In this document: in pieces, positions 1-11,600 of the stretch | Layout of the letters: every line of letters starts with the position of its first letter | How positions within the stretch are numbered: the stretch's first letter is position 1 | Virus record (IMG/VR): IMGVR_UViG_3300017917_002762 | Coordinates: 61,947 to 125,946 of that record | Origin: a virus | Reading direction: 5' to 3' (one strand) | DNA length: 64,000 bases | Program-made: the position numbers and the translations under genes | The notes under the pieces: model-generated | What the model saw: only the letters and a program-made list of their open reading frames with translations | Told to the model about the DNA's origin: nothing | Database searches by the model: none

Positions 1-2651
1 TAATTTTTAGGAATTACTAATCCATGTTTGGCTGTAAATTCAGTATTACCATTTCTAATACTTACACCATTTTTACCAATGGTTAAATCTACCCCACCTT
101 CTTTATGTGTGGGATAACCTTTTAAATCTTTTACAAGTTTCCATTTACCACCTTTAGTAAAGTTAGTTTGTAAACCTTTTTCAGCTTTTAATTTACCTCC
201 ACCACAATCTTTTTCTATTTTATTTTCTTGTTCAAGTTGATTTAAAACACTAATATACAAATTATTATCCATTTCTCCAACTTTACTATCAGGAAATATA
301 GTATCAAGATAAGAGCTATAAAGTTGTTGAGCTTGTTGTTTATTTTTTAACTGTATTTCAAAATAAGTACCTTTATCAACAGCATAACTTTTATCTAATA
401 AAGATTTCCAAACTCTATTTGCAGCCTCATTAATATCTGCTTTACCAAAAGCTTCTGATTTTAGTGTCTTACCTTCTTTAGCTAATTGTTCTGCTAAAGC
501 TATATAAACTTTTGTACCAAATCCTTTACCTTGAAATTCTTTTTCTAATTCTACTCCAGCCATCCCTATAGAAGATGATATATAGCCTTCGTTATCTACA
601 GAAATAATTCCTGCATATTTACCATCTATTTTAATAGGATAAGATATTGCTTCTGGATTATCTGGATTAAATCTTGGTTTATCTAGTTGTATTTCAGAAG
701 TATTAATTAACCCTAAAGCTTCATATACAGAATTAGCAAGGTCTTGATTAGATTCAAATAACTCTTCTACTCCTGGTTTTATTTCTTCTGTAGCTTTATT
801 TTTTTTAGACTGTTGAATTTGAAAGTAAACAAGCCTGTCATTAAAATCAGGAGGAAGAATAGATTTATCATCGTAATAGTCCCACATTTGATAATCAAAT
901 GCATCTTTTGCCCTACCCATCATGTTAAGCTTTTCGTAAAAAGCATAATTAAAATGAGCTAAAGAAAGACCAAATTCAGAATCTTCTATTCTTTTATATT
1001 GTTCTGAAGACTCTGGACGTAAAAAGAAATCAAACAGATAAATTTGTTTTAGTTCTTCTTTAGTGAAATTCTCTAAACGCTGATTGAAAGAACCTGTATA
1101 TGACTTAAATCTATTTTTTAATTCTTGATTTTCACTCCAAATAGCATTGATTGTAATGTAGAAAGCATTTGCTTTTTCATTATAGAAGGAATATAGAAAG
1201 TCAGTTTGAGGAAACTCTTTTTTAAACTCTTGTAAAACTTCTACATTATCAATTATTTCATCAATGTTTAATCTAATATTTCCTTTTAATTTATATTTTT
1301 TAGCCTCTTGATAATTTCCTTCTGAAACGTACTTGTAATATAATCTACTACTCTCTAGTTCTTCAGGAGATAAATAATTTGCTTTATTAAGATTAATTTT
1401 GTGCACATCAGATGGTACAATATTATCAATATCATGAAGAGCATCTATCTCTGGTCTATAAGTTGTTCCTTGAAGTCTATAAGCTAATGATCCAGTAATG
1501 AGCATTCCTTTTTTAGAGAACCATTGCATAAACTTTAGTGCTTTTCCACCATCTATTTTGTTTTGATTTTTTATAGTTTCAGAATAAGATAGTAAGTTGT
1601 AATTGGATGTATCTTTCTTTATCCTATCTAACTTATCATAATTCTTATTTAATATATCTTTTGCAATAGAATCAACTGTAGTGTTCAAAGAAACATTATC
1701 AATTCCTTTAATAAGATTTAGAATATAGTCTATTACTTTTTGAACCTTTGCCCAAAATTCTGTATCACCTTTTTGAACTTTATAATTTCTAACAAGAGCA
1801 ATACCAATAGCTTGTCCAATAGCTTCTTTTTTAATTTTATAAATGTCCATATTACCTTCTTTGGTAACATATACATTTTTGTAATCTCTTAGCACACGCT
1901 GATATCCATCCCATTTATCAATGTTATCAAACATGTATTTGAATAATGGGTTGTCTGCTTTTTTATTGCTTATACTTCCCAAGAGCTCTACAAACACATG
2001 TCCATATTCTTCAGGAAGAGTTAGAAGACTTCTATTTTTAGAATAGTAGATTGTTTTAGCAAGAACATCAAACACCCCAACAGAATCTACACCAAACTTT
2101 TCTTTTAAGTTATCAAGTTCTTCTCTTCTTATTTTAAATCTATCAAAATAATTTATAAGAATATTTTCTAGTTCGTTGGATAGAGGTTCATCAATAGCTT
2201 TGTAGTATTGTCTGTCTGAATCTTTTACAAACTCTTTTAAATAAGAAGATAGCACTTCAGAAACTTTTAACTGTCTTAATGAAGGGTTTTCTTTTACTAA
2301 CTGAATAAATTGTTTTCTAATATCTGGATCAAGGCCTGCTTTCTTTAGAACATCATCTATGTTTTTTTCAGAGCCCATAGAATTGATTGTTTTATTAACA
2401 GGTTTTAGCTTTGCCTCAATCTCATTAGCTGAATTGAATATGTTTTTAATTTGAAACAAATAGTTGTTTGTAAAATCTATTTGAGCTTTTTTAGCATCTT
2501 TTTCTTGAACACCTGGTTTAATTTGTGGAGTATATTCACTTTCAGGAACATTACCTTTATACTTATCCCATAAGTAATAAGACATATCTTCTCCTCTAGA
2601 AGCTACTAATGATTTCCAAGAATCTAAATTTATATTAGGACATGTTGCCAT
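1..2651 (-). CDS. Partial virion polyvalent protein (nucleotidyltransferase-like and GNAT-like regions)
   Basis: An open frame of at least 883 codons starts at an ATG one base after the TAA of the polymerase gene and runs off the left edge without a stop. The N-terminus reads MATCPNINLDSW. Around residues 384-415 the pattern ITGSLAYRLQG...LHDIDNIVP resembles the GS...DxD signature of a nucleotidyltransferase fold. Around residues 695-735 the pattern EFQGKGFGTKVYIALAEQ is a good match to the acetyl-CoA loop of GNAT N-acetyltransferases. Near the visible end, HKEGGVDLTIGKNGVSI resembles a module common in crAss-like cargo proteins. Position after the polymerase suggests an ejected virion protein, but substrates cannot be predicted. 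The domain calls are by pattern only; the reading frame itself is certain. Confidence 0.85.
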   Translation of the reverse strand, partial: MATCPNINLDSWKSLVASRGEDMSYYLWDKYKGNVPESEYTPQIKPGVQEKDAKKAQIDFTNNYLFQIKNIFNSANEIEAKLKPVNKTINSMGSEKNIDDVLKKAGLDPDIRKQFIQLVKENPSLRQLKVSEVLSSYLKEFVKDSDRQYYKAIDEPLSNELENILINYFDRFKIRREELDNLKEKFGVDSVGVFDVLAKTIYYSKNRSLLTLPEEYGHVFVELLGSISNKKADNPLFKYMFDNIDKWDGYQRVLRDYKNVYVTKEGNMDIYKIKKEAIGQAIGIALVRNYKVQKGDTEFWAKVQKVIDYILNLIKGIDNVSLNTTVDSIAKDILNKNYDKLDRIKKDTSNYNLLSYSETIKNQNKIDGGKALKFMQWFSKKGMLITGSLAYRLQGTTYRPEIDALHDIDNIVPSDVHKINLNKANYLSPEELESSRLYYKYVSEGNYQEAKKYKLKGNIRLNIDEIIDNVEVLQEFKKEFPQTDFLYSFYNEKANAFYITINAIWSENQELKNRFKSYTGSFNQRLENFTKEELKQIYLFDFFLRPESSEQYKRIEDSEFGLSLAHFNYAFYEKLNMMGRAKDAFDYQMWDYYDDKSILPPDFNDRLVYFQIQQSKKNKATEEIKPGVEELFESNQDLANSVYEALGLINTSEIQLDKPRFNPDNPEAISYPIKIDGKYAGIISVDNEGYISSSIGMAGVELEKEFQGKGFGTKVYIALAEQLAKEGKTLKSEAFGKADINEAANRVWKSLLDKSYAVDKGTYFEIQLKNKQQAQQLYSSYLDTIFPDSKVGEMDNNLYISVLNQLEQENKIEKDCGGGKLKAEKGLQTNFTKGGKWKLVKDLKGYPTHKEGGVDLTIGKNGVSIRNGNTEFTAKHGLVIPKN

Positions 2652-2652
2652 A

Positions 2653-5600
2653 TTAACATATTGTTTTTAAAATATTACCAATTTGAAGTGGTGTATAACC
2701 CATGCTTTCTAAAAGCTGGGAATTTATTTGTGAAATAGGATAAGAATTACCATCCATTAATTTTATCTTTCTTTCTTGTTGACCTTCAGCTTCAGTTGTT
2801 ACACCTTTAGATATAAGACCTGTTTTAGTTTTATCTAATTCTGTTATTAATCCAAAATTATCATATAATTCTTTTTGTAACCATTCAGCAAATCTTGTTG
2901 GCATTTTAGCAAGACCTGTTCCAAAACCTTCTGGAAATACAACTTTTGATTTTCCAGATTGTTTAATCTTTTGAATTAACTCTGTATTAACAGATTTGAA
3001 TTCTTCAAAATCAGATTCACTATTAGAATAATCTACATTTTCTCTAGTATTATAATCATATTTTTTCTTAGTCACTATAGCATATGCATTTAATTCTGGT
3101 CTAATTACAGCGGTACCACCCCCTTCTTTATCAGGAAATGCTGTTAAACTGTAAGTGTTTTCAGTATAAATATAAGCAATATCTGGATTTTTTCTTACTA
3201 ATTCTCTAGTATATTTTTCTTTACTTATAGATACAGATTCAAATCCATATCCTTTTATAGATTTAGGTTGAAGATTTGTATACGCTTCAGCTAAAGCTTC
3301 TATAAATTTATTTTTTCCACTTTTAGTTTCCCAAAATTTATCAGTTCCTTTTACATCATGTGTTGATGCATTTATATATTTTAAACCACCTCTATCATTA
3401 ATGCCTTTAATCAGTTCAGGATGTTGTTTAAGTTTTTCAGTAAGTATATCAACCATAAGTTTATAATTAATTTTTATATTAACTTTTTTACTACCTTTTG
3501 GTTTAAACTCATTTGATTTAAAAGCTGTTTCATCAAATTCTCCTGATTTCCAAGTTTGATAAGCATGTTCTGCATTTCTAAAAGTAACATTTCTAAATTT
3601 AATAGCTAAATTATTTCCAGGATTAGTTAATTTCTTAGCAAACTCTGAACCAGAATAAGATATATTTTCACCACCTTTTTCTGATAATTGTATCATATTA
3701 GGAGCAACAGCTGCTTGTGATTGATTTTGAAACATTGGTAAATTTAATGCCATTTGTTTAAATTGTTCAATTGATGCAAGTTTCATTTCAGTAGAGCTAA
3801 TTGGTGCTGCTATCATTGGTGTACTTGCTACAGTTTCTGGTGTATAGTTACTTCTACGTTTATATCCTTCTGCTGTAAGAACATTATTTTTTTCTAAAGA
3901 TGATTGAACTAAATTATAAATAGAAGTTTCAGTATAATTTCTACCATCACCTAATGGAATTAATGGATCATATTGAGCATATTCTTGTCCTTTAATTGTT
4001 GTATATCCTGTTCTTTTATAAATCCAATAATCAAATGCTTTATATCCTTTTTTAAATTTAGACAAATTATTAATATCTTCGCTAGTAACTCCCATTTTAG
4101 GTGCAGATTGTATTATAAATTCATAATTAGAATCTGAATAATCTGCATTTAAGAATATACTAGCACTATATTTTTGCTTCTTAACAAATTTAGGTTTTTT
4201 ATTAATATTTCTATCAAACTTATTATTTTGATGAAATTGTTGCCATATTAAATTAGCATCAAAACTTTCATCAGATGCTTGATATACTGTTAACAATTCA
4301 TTAATAAATCTACTATATAAATGTGCTGGAAGTACTTTTGTATAGTTAATTGTACTATTCTGTAATCCTGATTGAAGTATTGTAAATATAGTAAGATTAT
4401 TAACAAAACTTTCTAGTTCTACATTACCACTTGCTTTTGCATAATCTAATAAATTATTTATTGATTCAATAAGTACATCATTTTTATATGTATCCATTTT
4501 ATTTCTAAATAATTTAATGTTATCTTGACCATCTACATTATTAGCAAATATAGGAAGCAATTCTTTAACAATTAAGTTTTGTGATATATTGTAATCAGGA
4601 GATTGTTTAAGAGCTAATAATTGATTAGGTAAAGATTCGCTACCACGCATTAAAATATCAAACATATCTGATATTCTTGTTTCAACTTCACCATATTTAA
4701 ACGGTGTATTTTGAATTACATATGCTATAAAGAAATTTTGATATTTATTTATTAATAATGATTTATCATCATTTGACATAAATATGTCTCTGTTTTCTAA
4801 AAAGTTATAAAGTTTTTCAAATACAGGTAAAGCTTTATCATCAAGTGAAATAAACATATCTTTAAACAATGGGAACAGATCTTCTTTTTGTTTTTTCATT
4901 TCACCAATAAATGTATTATTAAGAATGCTTTCTGGATTTGCAATAAATCCTCCATCTACCATTCTTTCCCATTTAATTTGTTGAAGTTTATTTTCGATAA
5001 GAGTTTTTGTTTTTTGATTATCATATCCTATTGAACTAATAAACTCTGTAAGATTACTAGATTGATCTTGATATTCTAGATAATCTGAAAGCATTGTTAT
5101 TTGTAATTCAGCATCTTTTTTTGTAAATTTATACTTAGGATTATTTAAATTTTTAATAGCATCTTCAAGTTCTTTTATAGAAGGTTTTTTATTTTCTTTT
5201 CTTATCCTAGAAATTTCAGAATACAATTTAATTTTTTCAGATTTAAGTGCAACATTTATATTTATTATTTCTTGTCTATCTAAATCTTCGTTATTATTAA
5301 GTTTGCTTAATAATTCATTAATACTTGAAATTAATTTAGCATTTTCATCACTAAGCATTCCAAAATATTTAGAAATAGATTCAATATACATATGCTCTCT
5401 AAATACGCTATCATTATTAACAGATTTAAATATTGATTTATTAATGTTTTCTAAACTCATATATTTTTCAACAGCAGGTTGATTAAATAAATAAGCTATC
5501 TCTTTCATTGGAACACCTAACTTCTGTAAATAAAACCATGTTCCAGCTGTATTAAAATTAATATTTAAAGAAAATACAAATGGATCTTTAGCAGCATCAA

Positions 5601-8600
5601 CAAATCCAGAAAGGGCTTCTGATATATTTTCTGATATCCATCTTCCTTCAGCATCTGTTTTAGCATTTAAATAAAACTGACCAATTTTTGTTTCATTATG
5701 TGAAAGATTAATACTAATAGTTCTTTTAATTTTACCATTTACTGTTTCTTGTGATTCTCCCTCATATTTAACCATAAATTTAACATTACCAACATCATAT
5801 TTTCCTGATAATATTATATCAGCAATTTGACACATAACATGACTTGTAGATTGTAAAGCAGCAATACCAACAAGACGTTTTCCAGTTAAATACCTTTCAC
5901 GTGTTTCAGCAGATTGTATAAATTTACGCAATGCTAACATAGAATTTTCAGAATCTTTCTTTCCTTTTAATTCATTTATTTTATTAGCAAGTGATTTAAG
6001 AGTAGCAGTACTATTAGGCATTACAAGCTGACGATAGTTTTCTGGCATAGATACAAGATCTTCCATTATTTCCCTAAGTTCATTTTGCAAAGATTCTTTA
6101 GTATCTTGACCTGCTTCAATATAAAGTATATCTTCAACTATAGGTTTAAACTCTTTCTTTTTATTTTTATTTTCTTTAATAATATTTCTACGATAATCAT
6201 TATACTCAACTAATGAATTTTTTAATTGTGTATACATATCATATTCTTCACCCGTTATATTATTTTCTTTTAAATATTCTTCTAAATTACCAAACTTACC
6301 TTTTCCACTAGTAATTGAAAAATTATTTAAATCATCAATAAGATCAGCAAATTGTTCTTCAGATAAACCATTTATTATTTTTCTAATTGATTTTGAAATG
6401 TTATCAAAAAAAGGACTTTTCTTAAAATCAACTATTTCTTCTTTTGTAAATTTAGAATACTTTAATACATAATTAGGAATATAAAGATTCATTTTATCAA
6501 TATCAAAGTCAGAACCAGCCTTACCTACTATTTCTGTTGGTACAACAATCATATCTCCACTTTCTCTAGGTAAGAAACCTTTAACCACTATACTTTCAAT
6601 AGAGTTCATACCTTGTGTAGGAATACGGAAACCAATCATTTGTAGAAGTCTACTATCCATATTTTTTGGTATTTCATATACTCCATTTTTTAATTTAAGT
6701 CCAAAATCTTCTGGATCAATACCTTCAAAAAACCATGGCATATATATTTCCATCTTTGAAATTTTACCATTTTTTAATTCATAAAATTTCAAATCAGATG
6801 ATGTAGGTATAATTGTTTTTTTCTGTTCATCAGTTAATTTTTCAAGATCATCAACTTCAGTATAAACATCATTATCAAGATACATCATTTTTCTATTAGT
6901 AGAATTGTATCCAGATGATGCAACTTGAACAGCTGGTTTACCAAACATTTTAGCAGATATAACTCTTGAGTCAACTATTTTATTTAATATATTGTCAATT
7001 TTTTCTCTGTTGGCAAGAGTATCAAATTTATATAATAAACCTTTAGTCTCTGAATTTATATTTAAAGCATCAACAAGGTTAGATGGTAAATCTCTTTTAA
7101 TCAATTCATCACGTAATAACTTAATCATTTTTGTATAATCAAGTACTTCATAGTTATTATTAGAATCTACTGTAATTCCTAATTCATCAAGTAATTCTTC
7201 TTTACCTTTAGTTACAATTCTTTCTAACACTTTATTATATCTATTAACTAAATTTTCAGCTTTTGAATTAACATATTTACCATTAACTTTAAAGTTAGAC
7301 ATTATAAGTTTTGTAACCTGAGTACCTCTTACAACTTTATCTTTGTATATAGCAGGTTGTTCAGATTGTATACCATAATATTTAGTATATAATTCTTGTA
7401 TACCAAGTCCCTCTGGTAAAGACCATGACTTAGTTTTTTTATTATATTCAACATTTATAGAACCATCTTGTTTATGAAAATCAATAAATTCACCAGTTTT
7501 AGGATTTACCAATGCTCCAACTTTTTCACCTGATTCAAATCCAATAATATCAATTTGTTGACTTTGTGCAGCTATATATAATTTTTCATATTCTGTACCT
7601 TCAACATTTCTATAAAATTTAGGTTGAACAGAGTGTTTTAAAAACACAGGATGCATCATAGAAGTATTGACAGCATATCCAAAATATTGTGGTTTAATAA
7701 CAGGAAGTGGTACATTTGGATTTCCTTTTTCTAATATAGATTGGGCCCACTTTAAAGTGTATTTACCTTTTTTATATTCTTTATATCCAGCATCTGTTTT
7801 AGGTTTATTTGAACGTGCATTAATTTCATATGCTAATTCGTAATCTATTTGCTGAAGTTGTTTGTTTGAAAGTTTACTACTTAATAAGAGCATATCACGA
7901 TACATATCTGCCATAACCCATCCTTGACCATCTGCTTCATTTAATTCTATATAAGCTTTAATTTCTCCAGTAAATTTACCTTTTTCTAAAATAAAATTTT
8001 TAAAAGATCCATCTTCGTTAAATTTAGCACCAATTCTGTTTTCTGCTTCTTCTTTTGATAATTCATCTCTTCTTATTGAATCATATAATCCTTCAGCAAT
8101 TTGTTTATAATAATTAGATACAGCTGTTACATCTTTAAATGCTATATTTTTAAAGGTTTGAATTTTATTAGTACTTCTAATCTTAGAATCAAATCTTGGA
8201 ATTAATCTATCATATTCTTTGATAATCATAGGATTATCAACTATAGCATCTTTAGATGAATTAATACCATTAGCACGTTTTGCAAGATCTTTATAAAATG
8301 CAGGATGACCATACAATAATTTATGTTGTTCTGTTACAGCAAGTTCTTTATTAATTGTAATATATGTAACAAGTTTTTCTACATCATTATGTGTCATGCT
8401 AGTAGCATCTATATTAAAATAATTTTCTAATACAGTGTTATCAATAGCGTTAGTTGAATAAATAAAATTATTAATATTATCACCAGATCTATTTAGTATT
8501 CCAAGTTTAACTAATGATTCAATTGTATAATCAACTGTTTCATTAAGATCATTTTTTATAAATTCTGAAATACTTGGTTCTGCTAAAAATTCATCTTTAG

Positions 8601-11600
8601 TAATTTTACCACTAAGAAGCATTTCATATCTTTTTTGTAAAAATGATTTTTTTAAACCACTTTCTTTTAATTCTTTTTCAGTTTTAAATTGTAATACATC
8701 TTTAAAATGACCAAGATATTTAACAGAAGTAGAATAATTTTTAATATTAGATTTAGAATCAACTTCCATTAATGCAGCATCTATTTCATCAGAAAGATGC
8801 TCTAAATATATATTTAATACATTACTAAACTGACTACTATTAATTCCATATCCAGCAATATTAGGACTGATAAAAGGTTTTTTAAATGACAATGCAAACT
8901 CAGAACTTTTATCAGAATTAATAATTGTAAAATAAATTGGTTTTAATCCTTCTTTATCAGCATTAAGTATATAATTTATTTCTTGCATTATACGGTCAGG
9001 ATATGTTAAATTAGCAGTATCCGTACCATTTGTATCCATAGAACTAACACCAGATATAAGATAATAATTTATACCGTTTTTTTTATCTCCACGTTCATCA
9101 AATATTAAACCTCCTGGTTTTAAAAGTTGTGAATTATTTTGATAAGGATGTAATACTATAACGGGTTGTCCATCTTTATAATCTACCGTTCCAAATTGAG
9201 GATTAGAAAGAACAAATTCTTCTAGATTTTTTGATTCATTTAATGATGAAAGAACATAATTTATACTAGCAGGTAATGTTATAGAATATTGATTTTGACC
9301 AGAAGCAGTAGTAGACATTAAAATACTATTGTCTGTTCTCATCATAGTTTCTACAGCAATTAATTTTTTCATATTATTTGACTCAGGACCAACAGTTGAA
9401 AATAAATCATCTAAATATTTAATGCTATTTTCTTCACTACTAATTATAGAATTTTTAATATTTTTAAAAGACTCTATAATTGTTGCTTTATTAAAATTAA
9501 TAACTGGAGGAAATGATGATTTAAGTTTTCCATTTTCATCTGTTGTTCCACTAAATATAATTCCTAAATCTTTTAAATATTCTAATACAGTTGGAAGAAG
9601 TAAATTTCTATCAGCATCAGCTTTAAGACTTTGGAATTTTTTATATTGTTGACTATTAGGGTCAAATACTATATTACCCTCATTATCAAATCCCAATATT
9701 TGATTATTGTTTTGAGACTTATCCATTAAGAATTTAAGATTCCTAGGAGTGTTATTCATCCATTCTTCTCTGATTCTTTTTTCATTAGATTCATCCAATG
9801 CATCTATAGAATAAATATCTCCATTTTTATTAATGATAGTTCTTAATGGATTATTCTTTTTGTTCATTAAACTTTTTTCAAATCCAATTAAAAGTTTAAT
9901 ATCATCTATATTTAAAGTTTCTTGTGTAAAATATCTTCCTTCTTCTCCAGCATATTTCAATCTATTTTTTAATCTCTTGATCCACACAAAATTATCAATA
10001 TATAAACCTTTACTTTTATCAAAATATTTATTATCAAGTTTATCAAACATTGCAGATAATGCATCATAAAAAGTAATGTCACCATTTTTAACAATCATTC
10101 TTGAATATGTACCATTAAGTTCATTTAATAATAAATTAAAAGTTGTATCAAAATCTACAAGTGATGGTAAATCTAAATTATTTCTTTTTGCTTTTATTAC
10201 TAAATTACCTTCATCATTTTTAAAATATGCATCATTTGTTAAACTTCCAACCAATATATTAAATGATGTAGCTGTTAATCTTTTTGGATCAATGAATATT
10301 GTATCTCTAATGCCGCTATTATCATTAACTTCTAATTCATCTGTAGGTTTATTTCCTTCTTGATCTTCAACACCTTCAACTTCTTTAAACTTTAATCCAT
10401 ATTTTTGAAGAGATTGTTTTAATATATTATAAACTAATAAAGGATTTTGTTGAGCACTATCAAACATTATAGCAAATCTATTTTTAGATTTAAACTCAGC
10501 TATAGCTTGTGACCATAAATCATTTGCTTCATCTTGTGTCAGATCTCTTCCATTATATTTTATTTGTTTTATAGCTAATGGAGCATAATATCTTTGATAA
10601 CAAATGGAATTTTTTCCATAAATATTATCCCATACATTAGCCATACTTTTTTCAAAAAGTTCTTTTAAAAGTTTATTATTATTTGAGTCTTCAGATAATA
10701 AAGTTTCTATATTAGATTTTATAAAGTTTCCTTTAGAATCTTTAAGAAGATTTGGATTATGTAAATTGGTAAAAAAGTGAGCTGTCAAACCTTCAACAAA
10801 TTGATTGGTAAATTCTTGTGTAGTATTAGGTATTGTTTTTGTAATATCTTCTAATACTGCTTCTCTATAAGTAGTACCAATTTCTGAAACATTTCTTGCA
10901 AATCTAACATTAGCGTAAGAACCATTATTTATTTTATTAAATACACTATGAACAAGTGATTCACCTTCTTTCTTTTCTTTAGTAGATAAACCAATATATT
11001 TTTTAATTGTATTCCATAAATCTCTAAAAAATTCTTTAATCTTTCCTGTTAAAGATGTTTCTTTTTCAGGGGTTATATCATATTCTTCATTTAAAATATA
11101 AGTTCTAAATTCTTCCGCAAGCATTTCTCTAACATCATAATAAGAAGCATCTGCATAATTTTTTGTTTCTTTAGTAAATGGATTGGTAAAAGTACCAGTT
11201 CTATTTCTAAATTCATTTATTAAATCTGCTTGTTCAAATTGATTAAGATATGCATTCCAAATTGCTTCAAATGCTTCATGAAATCCTGTACCTATTTCAG
11301 CATTTTCATATATGTATACAATTCCATTTTTAAAAGCACCCCAAGCTTTACCATCTATTAATTCTGCAACTTTAACTATTTTAATATTTGGTAATTTAGA
11401 TTTAAACCAAGCTTCCATTTTTGCAAAATCTTCTGTTTGCATTACTGTATTGCTTAATCTTTCTCTATAAAACTCTTCGTTATTATTTGCAGGATTACCA
11501 CCTAAATTGTTAGGTTGTGTACCATTAATAACAGTATTTAATTCAGTACTAGATATTGGAGCTGGTTCAACAGATGTTGTTGCTGGTTGACTAGATGTTG

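Noticed and set aside
9329-9652. Plus-strand frames of 60-133 codons (for example here, at 23366-23650, 47104-47409 and 58534-58935)
   Set aside because: All lie antisense to well-supported minus-strand genes, have low-complexity hydrophobic or Ser-rich translations and show no domain or promoter. They are by-products of AT-rich codon use.
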